Positions 24,716-36,410 of a stretch of 64,000 bases of DNA are shown piece after piece. How positions within the stretch are numbered: position 1 is the first letter of the stretch; the number at the start of each line of letters is the position of its first letter. The notes beneath the pieces are model-generated. The model had not been told where the DNA came from. It was given only the letters and a program-made list of their open reading frames with translations, and ran no database searches. A program made the translations under genes and the position numbers. The stretch lies in contig OZ017801.1 of NCBI GenBank assembly GCA_963969395.1, forward strand, positions 11,351,611-11,415,610, read 5' to 3'. Origin of the DNA: Pseudoscleropodium purum (Eukaryota > Streptophyta > Bryopsida > Hypnales > Brachytheciaceae).

Positions 24716-24977
24716 CATTAGAGGATTTCTGGGGAGTTGGGAGGGCCGTTTCAAGTTGATGCTCTCCACAATCCCCCCCCTACAATTTTGGTGAATGGTT
24801 GTTTCCAAAAAAAAATTTCAAAAGAAAAAAAATTCATTCTTGAAATGGAGAAAAAAATTGAATTTTTTTTTTTCAAGATGTGGCAATCGTTAGTGAGTTG
24901 TTGTAAGGTGGTTTGTGTAGTTTGGGAATTGTTGGGAGCTCACAACCCTTCAAAGGGCTAAAAATTCCTCTATTGTC
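24716..24977. mobile_element. CATTAGAGGA-end miniature element
   Basis: The left end CATTAGAGGATTTCTGGGG pairs with the right end, reverse-complemented CAATAGAGGAATTTTTAGCC. It is about 260 bp, with no coding sequence. It is related to the CATTAGAAGA family by ends and length. It contains runs of 8 C (24772-24779) and 9 A. Confidence 0.5.
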
Positions 24978-25194
24978 TAATATCAGTGTAACTAAGCAAA
25001 TATGAAAAAAGAGTGCGGATGAACAAATGCTTTGGATTTCAAACAACTTCAAAATCCTACTAGATTGGATGTCACAAGATGGATGTTATTCTTACCCATG
25101 AAATTCTTGCAATGCTTCTAATTCCTTGCATCTATTATAACTTAAGTTAGGCACCTCCAAAATTGCCCCTTTTTGTTATTGTGCCTAGTTTCTA

Positions 25195-27461
25195 CTTCCT
25201 CTATCCCACTAAAAAATTATGTTTGAACAATAGTTCTTGTCCTACTAAAAACCTCCGTTTGAATGGTAGTTCTTGTACTACTAAAAACCTCCCTTTACTG
25301 ATATCAACGATTCCGGAAACGTTGTCCATGAAGAAGGACCTCGTGTGGGCAAGTTAAACAATCAGAAAACATTCTTCTCCTTGCATGCTTGGATTTGGCC
25401 ATATGAGGCACCTTGTATTTGTTGCCTCCATCATTGTTGGTAGTCTCGATCATGCATTGCTACAAGGTTAGAAAAGTATTGTTCAATTTCTCAACCTCAA
25501 GGTCCTCGAAAGCCTTCATTGTGGCAATAATGAAATCATCTATTATCTTTTGCTCGATTTGATGTTGGAGAGATTAGATACTATTGAAAAAATCCAAGTC
25601 AAGGACATTCATGTCGAGGTTGTTTGTGGATTGGAACTTCAATGAAATGTCAAAGCCATCTTTCTACAAATCATTGATTAAGTCATTTGCTTCGGGGTGC
25701 GCTCTTGCATTGTCAAATTGCATATTTATAGAGTTACTGGTCTTGCATGCCTAGTTCATTGGCCATTTCTCTTGAATGGCCGGCAACACTTTTTTCTGCA
25801 ACATTTTAAAAATTTGTTGCTTGTCTATCAATTGCATGCATTTCATCTCTAGTATATCTTTCGGTTGATTTCTACTATTCTGTTGTGCTGGTTCTTGAAA
25901 GACAAATTGCCATCAAAAAGGCGATTGAGACAAGTATCGTGACGTGGTCAAGCAACAACAACAAGAAACATCACCTTTGTCATAAACCTCTTACTCTTGG
26001 AGGTGTGATGAGGCTCCTCTTCACTGTTTGCTAGATAAAATCACCTCATGTTCTTATTAAGAGTAAACAATTTTTTGTCTAAGTGGATGTCATTCATCAT
26101 GAATTCAAATTGCCCTACTTGATCCATATTTGACATGCAATATTGAACGCGGCCAAATTTGTTGTCATCTGTCAAATAAGACTTGATGGCACTGAAGTGT
26201 GGTTTGATAAACTGGCCTTCTTTGATAAGGCGATGAACTTTGGTTTTGCTCATGTACAAATGTGCAACTAGTGACTAAATATTTTGTGTTTGTATAAGTG
26301 GGATGGCCTTTACAACTTCTAAATCGAGTAATTGTTTCTTCCTCCTAACACAACCACGTTTGCACGTTGACACATCTACTGTTACATTTCCAGTTGCTAA
26401 AGATTCTTGCCCTTGCTTGAAGATGTCGTGGATGATGGTCGGAGCAACGTTGAATTGTAAGCTGACCTCACATGCTGTACTTAAGAGAAGTTTTTGTGGA
26501 TTGTTGGGGTGCCGCTTCGTAAATAAGATCTCCAAAATAGCTCGGAGTTGATTGTTTGTCAAATTGGACTTGAACATAGGAGGGATTGTACCACCTATTA
26601 AATTTGAGGTTGAACTATGGATGCGGACCCATAAGGATTGTCGCAGCTTAGGAAAGACTAGACAATGTCGGAAGTATAAGCCCCCCACCCCTAAAAAAAA
26701 GACAAAAAAGACCCAACCAAACCAAAGAAGACCATGTGATGGAGATGAACCAAACAAATCAAAATTAACCATGCGATAGAGAGGAGCCAAACCAAACTAA
26801 CCATGCAATGGAGACGAACAAGACTAACCACCTGATTGAGACTAGAAGCAAAGACAAGCTCCATGTAAAGAATTGCAAACTCCAAATCCATCTCAAGGAT
26901 TCTCACTTGAGCCGACAACATCCATAAACTTGGATAATGGTTGTGACATGTCCATCTTTGGCAGCACATGGAATGGTGATTTGAAGATGTGAACTTGTAA
27001 ACTTGGGTTCCAATCCTAAATGATGTTCTCTACACTCTTGATTTCTCAAAAATCAAGGTTGATCCCAAAATGAAGTTGGATTTGCAATTTGGAAGTAGGC
27101 CATGTTCAATTGTTACAAGTATTGTGCCTCAAAAGGGAATTTTTGTATTCAAGAAGTGGGCCAGAGTCTTTGCAGCCACTATTCTAGTTGGACACATAAA
27201 TTTCTATAATCCCATTGTTGCCACCAAGTTCTAAATCACTAATAATGAGGAGCCAATAACATTCACGACTTCTGCTCAAATATGATAAAAACAGCTTAGA
27301 TTTCAAGTGAGTAAACGGGGGTGCATTAGTTGTAAATTTTGTAGAGATCTAGAGGATGTAGTACTACTTTTTTTATTGCAAGCATCTTTGACGCAAACAA
27401 TTAAAATACACTTAATCCCTCATGAAATAGAAATTTGGAGGTTTTAGTAAAACAGAGGGAG
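25195..27461 (-). mobile_element. Plant mariner-like element, near full length
   Basis: The left end reads CTTCCTCTATCCCACTAAAA; the right end, reverse-complemented, reads CTCCCTCTGTTTTACTAAAA. These match the CTCCCTCYRTY...ACTAAAA ends of plant mariner-like and Stowaway elements. TA flanks both sides (25193-25194 and 27462-27463), the expected target duplication. The ACTAAAAACCTCC motif is repeated in the left subterminal part (about 25205-25290), which may be extra transposase-binding sites. A broken transposase gene fills 25352-26577 on the minus strand. Short tandem copies of AACCATGCRATRGAGA lie at about 26729-26850. Length is 2267 bp. Confidence 0.85.
25352..26577 (-). pseudogene. Mariner-like transposase (plant type), interrupted
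   Basis: From MFKSNLTNNQLRAILEILF the frame holds a first helix-turn-helix region ending in IIHDIFKQG, a VDVSTCKRGCVRRKK basic linker, and a second helix-turn-helix (VAHLYMSKTKVHRLIKEG). TDDNKFGRVQYCMSNM then leads into the catalytic core. Three catalytic aspartates are visible: HLDKK at about 26078, QFDNARAHP at about 25713, and LDMNVLDLDFF at about 25614. The end is GGNKYKVPHMAKSKHARR. This is the order and wording of plant mariner-like transposases. Several in-frame stops (first TAG at 26275) and at least one frameshift before the second aspartate show that it is dead. It is about the normal length for the family, so decay was mainly by point changes. Confidence 0.85.
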
Positions 27462-27493
27462 TATTATTAAACTATTCAAATTCTCATATTTTC

Positions 27494-27626
27494 TTGTTGG
27501 CAAGTGAAAGGAGGTTTCAAAGCACCACAGAAGGTAGCATTGGGATCCCATATGTAGAAGTTACAAAGGGTCAAATTTTTATTTGTAGAGGTTTTAGAAT
27601 TGTTTCTTCCACATAAGTACATATTA
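27494..27626. repeat. Dispersed repeat shared with 16250-16395
   Basis: See the partner copy. It lies between the mariner element and the TTAAC-type element that starts at 27624. Confidence 0.5.
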
Positions 27627-28521
27627 ACCCCTAAAGTCCCATTGTCCCCTTGAGAGACAAATCAAATTTCGGGTAGGTTATTGTAACCTCAAATTTTGGT
27701 GAATTTTTAAAAAACTTTTCCACAAGATAGAAAAGCTGATTAGCTATGTGGGAAAATAATTTATATTTCAATTGGAGCTCGGGAGCAAAAGTAATACTAC
27801 AAAAAGCTTGAAATTGAACTCAATAGGTAGCACAAAAAATAAAATTAAAAATAAAATAAAATTTTGATTTTTTTTCTTTTGAAATTTTATATTTTTGTCT
27901 ACATGTGAAGCTTTGATTCGTTCTATTTGGATGAATAATGAGAAAGTTATAGACAATCTTAAGAATAACTTGTAGGATTCATTTTTGAATGCAATTTTCA
28001 CAATTTTTTACAAATTTTTTTTTGAAAATGTTGACTTTGGTTGCTAAAACAATCTCATCATTGGAATTATTGTCTTTCAATCCCATCTTGGAGTAATTAA
28101 AAATTTTGGATTTTTTTCAATCCTGAACCTACTTCTACTTAACAATTTTTTAAGGAATGATAATCAAGTGAGTTTTTTTTGAATTTTTTTCCTAGACTTT
28201 CAACTCAATTCTTCAACATTAAAAATTTTTAATTCAAAGTCTGTAGTGCAAAAAAATTTCACAATTGGTGGTCAAAGTCATCTAAAATTGTAGGCCATTG
28301 TTCAAAAAAACTTTCTTCTTCAACTTTGAATGCTAATATCTTCCAATCTATACGGTCAAACTTCATGAAATTTTTACTACATGAGCTAAGACAAGTGAAG
28401 TTCAAGATCCTACAATAAGATTCTAAGAAAAAGATTCTTTTTGTTTTTTGGATGAACACAACAAAAATGGTAGTTTTGAGTGGTTTTTGGTAGAAAAATG
28501 GCCTTGGGACTATAGAGGTTC
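27624..28521. mobile_element. TTAACCCC-end inverted-repeat element
   Basis: The left end TTAACCCCTAAAGTCCCATTG pairs with the right end, reverse-complemented GAACCTCTATAGTCCCAAGG. The body is non-coding. Its right half (CTAATATCTTCCAATCTATACGG through the FFKK-like AT tract) is related to 2880-3140 and 22290-22490. It is about 0.9 kb. Confidence 0.5.
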
Positions 28522-28654
28522 ATTTTGGAGATGTATCCAGAGTGGTGATGGTGGTTTTGGAGCAATGGTTTACCTCATCATCTCAATGCCCCAACACTTA
28601 GCCATTCTATACTTCAAGAGCACGATTCTTTAAGTAGCATATTACTATACAAAT

Positions 28655-28815
28655 TCATTGAGGTAGTTGCTCTAAAAGTGATCATGTTCTAAAAGCAACC
28701 ATGTTTTGAAAGCGACCACTTGCATTGAGGTACATTTTGCTTTCTTCAATGTACCAATAGTGCACATTTCAGGAAGTGGTCACTTTTAGAGCATGGTTTA
28801 GTGATCATTGTATTT
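28655..28815. repeat. Imperfect inverted repeat of about 160 bp
   Basis: GATCATGTTCTAAAAGCAACC near 28680-28700 is inverted near 28770-28795 (GGTCACTTTTAGAGCATGGT). The short TCTAAAAG/CTTTTAGA motif occurs several times. It could be a small foldback element. No coding capacity. Confidence 0.4.
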
Positions 28816-28879
28816 CAACTTCAAAATCTCGGAACTAATTCCACGAAGGTCCAAAAAATATGAAACAACTTAAATTACA

Positions 28880-29438
28880 TGTGAATTTCATTTTTCTTCC
28901 TACCAAAATTCACTGAAAATTGTTTCAAGGAGTTTAGCTTTCCCCCAAAGGCAATCAGCTCTTAAGAGGTCGCTGAAATGCAAACCACTGCAAGCCCTAG
29001 ATACCACCCAACAACCCAGAGCCGTGGATAAGGTTCCCCCATTCAAGATATAGCATGGGTACCTTTCCCCTATAAAATAGTCTAACTTAGCCCCCCTAAC
29101 CCAACCCCAAATATCTTCACAAAAAGAAGATTGATATGTCCCAAAAGCGGCCCCGGCCCACACTCCCTGGGCACCGTAGACAGCGACGGTGGCCACGAGG
29201 TTCGGTTATTAGGTTCGTCCCCCTCCACAGGGTCGGAAATCCACCTGGTAGGTAGGAAGGGAGGAAGACGAGCAACCCAATTGGCTTTGGTCTCGGTAGG
29301 GAATGTCCATTGCAAAGAGTGGCCTCGCTTAGCTTTCATAAGGGAGCGTCTCCCTCGAGCCAAGCTCTCTTGGGTCTGCCTCGGTCTCATCGAGCCTGGG
29401 CCTTCAGGGATCCGCACTGCAGGATTTGGGATTCCAAG
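28880..29438 (+). promoter_or_regulatory. GC-richer upstream region of the NTT gene, probable promoter and 5' leader
   Basis: A sharp rise in G+C occurs here, ahead of the transporter gene. Frames are open on both strands (28900-29447 -, 29131-29442 +) but overlap and show no domain, so I read it as promoter or leader. It ends at a candidate donor (CCAAG|GTAGTT, GT at 29439-29440) whose partner is a T-rich acceptor at 29593-29594. That would give a 156-base leader intron. Confidence 0.35.
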
Positions 29439-29724
29439 GTAGTTCATATTTTAGTTTCTTTTTGTAGTTTGATGTTGCTGGAGTACATTTGCAGTGTGGA
29501 GAGTTGAGGAGATTGCGGTGATTTAGTGTGGAGAGTTTGTGATTTGGTCTGTTTTGCTTTCGGGCTTTTGCGCTTTTTGTTTTTTTATGTTTAGGGTGTG
29601 ATTCGATCTCATTTAACACTTAGTGTTACCGAATTTGGGAAGCAGGAGACAGCGGAAGAAGGAATTGGTGGTGGAAGGAAGGATTTGAGGTTTGTAGATT
29701 TGCGGAGGAGGAGCGTCTTCCGCC

Positions 29725-32700
29725 ATGCAGAGCTTGTACGCCGCCGCCGCGACGACGGCGTCGCCCTCGTCGCGTGCGTGGGCTGCGTCGCCGTCTCGCA
29801 GCAATGTGGGAATGGCGCGAGGGTTGAGGGTTTCGTCGCGGCCAGCTTCCGCGGCCGCCATGACTGGAATGGGAGCGATGAGATCCGCTCCAAGAGCTTC
29901 TTACTCCTTGAGAAGCTTCACTTCCACTCCCAAAACTCAAATGCGCAAGGAGATGGCGGGGCTGGGGCTTGGACTGAGCTTGCCTGTATTTCCGACGAAG
30001 CGACGACTCCCTGAGCAGCCTTTGGGGTTAGGAGCTCGTCTTCCCGTGCGTGCGCAAGCCGTGGCTGGGGGAGCCGACGCCGCGCTTCCTGTTCGCACTT
30101 CGAAGAAGATCCTGGGCATTGAGGCGACGACGTTCAAGAAGGTCATCCCCTTGGGCCTCATGTTCTTCTGCATTCTCTTCAATTACACCATTCTGAGGGA
30201 TACAAAGGACGTGCTGGTGGTGACGGCGAAAGGGAGTAGCGCGGAGATTATCCCGTTTCTGAAGACTTGGGTGAACCTGCCCATGGCGATTGGCTTCATG
30301 GTGATCTACACCAAGCTGTCGAACGTCTTGTCGAAGGAGAATTTGTTCTACTCGTGTATCTTCCCATTCATTGCGTTTTTCGGAACGTTCGCATTCTTCA
30401 TGTACCCGCTCGTGGATGTGCTGCATCCCACGGCGTTCGCAGATTGGGCGTTGCAGAAATTGGGCACGAGGTTCATGGGACCCATTGCCATCATACGGAA
30501 TTGGACGTTCGTGCTGTTCTACGTCATGGCGGAGCTTTGGGGGAGTGTTGTGGTGTCGGTTCTCTTCTGGGGGTTTGCCAACCAGGTTGGACTCTTTGCT
30601 TTTCAAATTCTTGCTTTCTGGATGACTATCTTTTTACTGTCATTGTTTCTTGAGTTTTCAATTGTGACGTCCACACTCTTCTTCTTGCTTTTTCTTATCC
30701 AAATCCGTCACTATCTGACGATTGATTGGGAGATTTGTTAGATATTTTGCTTTTAGAGACAGTGTTTTTTATTGTTGCAAAGAATCGGTGTTTTCCTGAT
30801 TGGAAGATTTGTTAGATTGCTTTTGGGTACTGTGATGCTTAGGAATGCAAGGGGTTTAGTATGAATTTGGGGTTGCCCTTCTAGTCATTTCGATTGTGTA
30901 GTTAGAATCCCTTCCTCTGTGACTCGTTCGTTTCTCGTTTCTTCTACCTTACTTATTGGGATTGCATGAAAACTAGAAACAGAGGATGTTTTCCGAATCA
31001 TGTGGAGGAGTTTTCTTGGTGGAAGAGGTTAGCGTTAGATTCTGAGTGCGTGTGGTGGCGGAGTATGACAGATTACCACGGTGGATGAGGCCAAGCAGTT
31101 TTACCCACTTTTTGGGTTAGGTGCGAATGTAGCGCTTGTGTTTTCAGGCCGCACAGTTAAGTACTTCTCGCAGCTGCGAACTAAGCTCCCACCCGGTGTC
31201 GATGGCTGGGGTTACTCCCTGAAGGGTATGATGGGCCTGGTCGTCATTCTCGGGTTGGTCATCGTGGGTATCTATTGGTGGACGAACAAGTATGTTGTGA
31301 ATGACCCCGCGCTACCGAAGGCAGAGGCTAGGAAAAAGGTCAGTTCATTTACTGCAACTCGACTGAGATATATGCAGCTTTTTTGTTGCCATTTTTTTTA
31401 CATTCTTTGGATTTGCTACACTACTTTTGATTACAGTTTGAGGAGCGTGCAGTTTTTGGTACTGTGTTGGTTTGGACATTGAGAGGAACTGGCAGAGTAG
31501 TATGTAGTGTTCGACTGTCAATTTCCTGTTGCATCAACCTTTTGTAGTGCAGTTGGTTGTGGATTTGAGAATTTTACTGAGTATTATTATTAGGTTTTCT
31601 AACTCGTTTTTGTGTTCATCTCACTTTTGCGTTCTCCAGAAAGCGAAGCCAAAGATGGGCATGGTCGAGAGTGCGAAGTTTTTGTTGACCTCACGATACA
31701 TTCGCGATCTCGCTACGTTGGTGGTTGCTTACGGAATTAGTATCAATTTGGTCGAGGTTACGTGGAAATCGAAGCTTAAATTACAAGTATGTTCCCACCT
31801 GAGTTGAACCCTGTATTTTCCAATCTGGCACCTTATTGCGGAGTTTGGTACAGGTCTGGAAGTTTTTCTTCCATTCACACTGTCAGTCTCTTGGGTTGTG
31901 ATCGCCAGTACTTGGTGTTGCTCTGTTATTGTGGTGTTTCCGTAAAGTTTTCTTTACGGAAAACTTGTTTCAACTCCTACGTGTATCGAAGCAATCACTT
32001 TTGACCATTTGGAGATAACCTATACAAATTGTTGTCAACGCGCTTTATAAACGAACGTTCGTGCTTTTTGTTGCAGTACCCAAGCCCTAACGATTATTCC
32101 TCATTCATGGGAGACTTTTCGACTTACACTGGAGTGGCAACATTCATCATGATGTTGTTGAGTCGGTTCATCTTCAGGAAGTACGGATGGGGTGTGGCAG
32201 CTGCCATCACGCCCACAGTTTTGCTCGTTACCGGAGTGGCCTTCTTTGGTTTGGTGCTCTTCAGTACTCCCTTGACTCCCATGCTTGCCGGCCTTGGGCT
32301 GACTCCCTTGTTGGCCGCTGTGTACGTCGGAGCGCTTCAAAACATTTTCAGTAAGAGTGCCAAGTATAGTCTTTTCGATCCCTGCAAGGAGATGGCGTAC
32401 ATTCCCTTGGACGAGGAAACCAAGGTAAGGCTTACTGGACCCCTAAAGAGGCTCAATTTTTAGTAGTCACATGAAGACTTTGAGCATGTCATATGAAGAC
32501 TTAGTATTGATTCAGTGTAGTTTTTTCCTTCTGAACATATTTAATTTTCTTCCTAACATGAAATTGATTCATCTTTGATTGTACTTTGTAAATTATGATT
32601 AATTGAAGTGGTCATTTTAGGGGTTAAGGAAGCTGGTATAGAGTTTTTTTCATTTTTTTCATTTTAGATTATGTAGAAGTTATAGATTGATTAATGTTTA

Positions 32701-33851
32701 GAAATAATTTGTAGAGTAGTGTGACATCTGTTCTTGTTTGAGGATCGAACAAGGCCAAACATCTGGGAAAGTTCCATTACAGTACCAATAATTTTAACTT
32801 ACCATGGATTCTGATTCCATCTGCAGCTCAAAGGAAAGGCAGCTATCGATGTTGTTTGCAATCCGCTTGGAAAATCGGGAGGTGCTCTCATTCAGCAGTT
32901 CCTGATTTTGGGTTTCGGTTCTTTGGCCACCTCGACACCGTACTTGGGAGCTATCTTGTTAATCATTGTGCTTGTGTGGTTGGGTGCTGCCCGCTCTCTT
33001 GATGCCCAATTTACTCCTCTTGTACAAAAGGATTTGAAGGGCAAGCTTTTGGAAGGAAAATTATCTGCTATTTCAGCTGCAGTTTTGGGTCAAACAAGGC
33101 CGAGGAAAGAGGTTTGTCTGCTTCACTGTTTTCCAGAATCTATTTTTGATCTGAAAAGTCTGGTGCCTGTCTTAGTGGTAAATGTCTGCATGAAATTCTT
33201 TTAGGAAGGCACGAAAACTTCCACTTCTTTTTATGATAGAGAAGTTCAGTTGATTGTCTACCCCAATTGGTAGAGACTGAGTTATGGTTCGAAATTTTGG
33301 AAAGTTATGGTGTCCAATGAAAATGAGAAGTGTTAGAAAAGAAATAGTCGCATGTCAGGGCCCATCATTCCAAAGACTTGATTATAGGAATAGGGACATT
33401 CTAAGTTACAAAAAGATTTTTGAACGTGTTCTTTTAAAATTTTTAAGAATTGAGAATGATAGTGAGGAATCTATCGAGAAATGTACTAAGGAATTTGAAT
33501 AGATAGAGACATGAGAATTATACATTTCTATATGGGGTGGAGAGACTTGCAAGTAGCCACTTGTCATATTCGTGCTTGCTCTCTGATTCGTGAAAAATAC
33601 TGATGTAAGGCGAGCCTGGATATCATCTAACAATGGAAGAGTTGGTATTGCAGGTGACGTACCGGTTCGTGAGTGTCCTGAATGAGCAAGGATTCTTGGA
33701 AGGACGTTATGTCCCAGTGATTGATGTACCGAAGGAAGTATCCCCAGCAGCAGTTGCGAAAACCGCTACGCCTTTGGGTTCTAGCAACGGTGATGGTTCA
33801 GCAGGGGAGACAGATGTTCCATCTTCCGAACCAGCTCTGAAATCAGATTGA
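29725..33851 (+). CDS. NTT: Plastid ATP/ADP transporter (NTT family), six exons
   Basis: Exchanges ATP for ADP (with phosphate) across the inner plastid envelope, importing energy into plastids. Coding exons are 29725-30585, 31072-31338, 31640-31786, 32077-32424, 32827-33111 and 33654-33851. All introns are GT-AG and phase 0, giving 701 residues. Residues 1 to about 112 are rich in Ser, Ala and Arg, as in a plastid transit peptide. The ADP/ATP translocase domain (about 130-610) follows with about a dozen hydrophobic spans. Blocks such as NYTILRDTKDVLVVTA, FWGFANQITTVDEA, ALQNIFSKSAKYSLFDPC and CNPLGKSGG are almost identical to flowering-plant NTTs. Lys180, Glu270, Glu415 and Lys557 correspond to the charged residues shown to be essential in Arabidopsis NTT1 (K155, E245, E385, K527). 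At 701 residues it is longer than the usual 590-630, through the leader and a Ser/Pro-rich tail. The gene looks intact. Confidence 0.95.
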
Positions 33852-35590
33852 TTTGGGGGTGGTTTTTGCCTTTGATGTGAGCTTCGTATCTTCTGGAGGT
33901 GCAATCGACCCTTGATTCTCCGAGGAGGTGACGATTGGTGGTGACGTGGTTGTTACCACGCCGGAATGGAGATTACTGTTTTATAAAGCACAGGTTAATT
34001 AGGACATGTCCTCTGTACAGGAGGACGAGAAGAAGGGTAGGATGAGTGGAATTATGGGTGGCGGGAGCAAAATTCAGACGACCTGTGATCAGTCTGATGA
34101 CTATTGAATCTGACCTCAGTTTTGCATTCAGGCATTTCTAATAAGTTAATTCATGATAATGCAGATCAACCAAAGGCATCGATCCTGCTGGGTACAGGAT
34201 CCTGCTCTCTGTAGAGATAGGTAATTTTATTGCTGGTTTAATTAGTACATCGATTGTTGTTGGCAGGTCTCTGAAGTTGTTCAACCAGTAACATCAATCT
34301 TATTTGAGTTATCTGCTTCACTGCTCAAAAGGTTTCGCTTGTATCGATTCGCTTACATGCACAAATGGAGTTTGTTGACACTCTAGATTTTGTAGCTCAG
34401 GTATCGTTGTAGATATCGCTTAGCGCACTATGGTAGTCGGTATTTGATTGTAGTAACTTTCAGAACCCGTTTCTATTGTTCAAGAGTGTTGCGTATAGGA
34501 ACATGTTTTCCTCCTTGAAGCTTCGTAAAGGATTTATTTAAACTCCTCCATATGCGGACGCCACCACTTTTGACCATGTAGGTGTGTACAGGTCAACGAA
34601 CATGTGGGCGTCAGCTGATTCAGATCCTGCAGGCCTAAACGTAACCTCACATAAAAGTATCCGTTTCGCTTGGTTGGCTATTGGATGAGTATTCTTTAGC
34701 ATCTGTACTTTTCATGCATTGCATGAGTTAACTACGAAATCTTGAATGTTGATTGTAAATCAAGTCTAAGTTCTTGTTCAGAATGTGTTTGACCAATTGA
34801 GCTTGGTCATCATCTCTAATAACACCTCTCTAATCACACATTGTAATTGCACATTTCTCACATATTACAAAAAACATTGTTACATAGCCTATTGGACATA
34901 TCTTTCCACCACTACCACTACTGTAATTGTTTTGTACATGGTTTATGATTTTTAATATCCCCTAATAATCTATGTCTTCACTAAAAATTGGCATTCATCA
35001 AAAATCAAATTAGAATAATGTCATTTTGAAGAATTCACAACATCAGTTTTGTTTAGGTATGAACATCCAATATCACAACACTTAGAATATTAGTATGAAT
35101 GGTTCACTATTTGTAGGGGATGTAGGGGATGTTTTTAAACTAGGTGTCATTATATTTAGAATGTGAATATGAATGGTTTTAAATTAGGTGTTATATGATT
35201 GTTGTGTTTAATTTACAGGTGTCCTTACAATTAATTATTAGTGCTCTATTTTGAGGACCTTTGAAGTGATTCAATCTACATTTTTTAGTCAAAGTTTTTC
35301 AAATTCTACTTCAAAATGCTTTGTCTTCTATTTGTTAAAATGGAGGAACTTCAATGAAGAAACAATTGCATGATGATTCTAAGCACAAGATATTCCATTC
35401 CATTGCAATAAGAAGTTGAAATTTGGATGAATATGCCTTTTCTTCCATTTGCTAAGAAGTAAAAATATGAATTAAATTCCTTCAAGTTCTATCAAATTAA
35501 GTTTTATTAGTGATAAATGACAATCCTAAGTACATAGATCCTATATTGGTAAAATTCATGACTCTGGTACTTTTTTTTAGATGAACATTT
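33852..35590 (+). other. 3' flank of the NTT gene, then AT-rich spacer
   Basis: The first 800 bases keep the moderate G+C of the gene and probably hold its 3' untranslated region. No clear AATAAA signal was fixed. From about 34790 the sequence turns AT-rich with no recognisable feature. Confidence 0.4.
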
Positions 35591-35596
35591 CTAAAC

Positions 35597-36217
35597 TTAA
35601 CTCCTAAATGTCCAAGGCACTAAATTTTGGTGTTGACAATACTTTAAAGTTAAATAGAACCCAACCAAGATACTATTTTTAGCAATTTTTGTTTTTGAAA
35701 AATTCTTCTTGAAGTCTAGTTTCAAGAATCAAAAATCTAATTTTGAAAATGATTATTATGATTTTTCTATTCAAGATTTTGTGCAAGGGTGCCCATTGCA
35801 ATCTTGACTTTCTATAGTGTTGAGAGCTCTTGGAAATGAGCCTCAAATACATTAGATCTCGGAGAAAAATTCACATTTAAAATTCATTTAAATAAATTGT
35901 TGAAGAGATTTTGAGAAGTTGTAAATTAATTGGTAATCAATTTCTTAAATTTGACATGTGAAAAGAGGATTGAAACACTTCACAAATTACTTTCACAATT
36001 TTAACATGTCATAATCAAACATTGTAATCTTTCAATCTGTAAGTGATATTGTTCTGTTTTCTTTTCCTATGTGATTTCTAATATATCTACTTTGAATTTG
36101 TACATTGTACAATTACAATTTAAGAATATTGATACAACTAATCAAAATGTTGGCTTTTTGTTCAATTTAGAACAAATTTTTAGAAGCTCAGAAAAGGCCT
36201 TAGACATTAGGGGTTAA
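35597..36217. mobile_element. TTAACTCC-end inverted-repeat element, 0.6 kb
   Basis: The left end TTAACTCCTAAATGTCCAAGG pairs with the right end, reverse-complemented TTAACCCCTAATGTCTAAGG. It is AT-rich and non-coding. It is the shortest intact-looking member of the TTAAC-end family here. Confidence 0.6.
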
Positions 36218-36410
36218 ATCTATAGCAATTCTAATTTTTAGAGCTTTATAAAGTTAGATGTCACAAATTTCATGTGGTGTTTTTGAATGGCAATAGTAAA
36301 AAAAATTTAGCATTATGTTACCAATTCACTATTATAACGTGTCTAAAACTAATTTCACACACCAATTCATAAAAGTTGTAAAAGAAAATCTATAGATCAT
36401 ATCCACATGG

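Noticed and set aside
25200..25290. Possible small CRISPR-like direct repeats
   Set aside because: The repeats are subterminal copies of the mariner end motif in a nuclear plant genome, with no regular spacers.
26552..26779. Lys/Pro-rich plus-strand frame
   Set aside because: Lies opposite and upstream of the mariner transposase relic, in its leader with short tandem repeats.
29609..30606. Minus-strand and alternative plus-strand frames over the NTT first exon
   Set aside because: They are shadows of the GC-rich NTT coding exon; only the frame from 29725 matches the family.
33241..33290. tRNA-like patch (TGGTAGAGACTGAG...GGTTCGAAA)
   Set aside because: No complete cloverleaf with an acceptor stem could be drawn, and it lies in an NTT intron.
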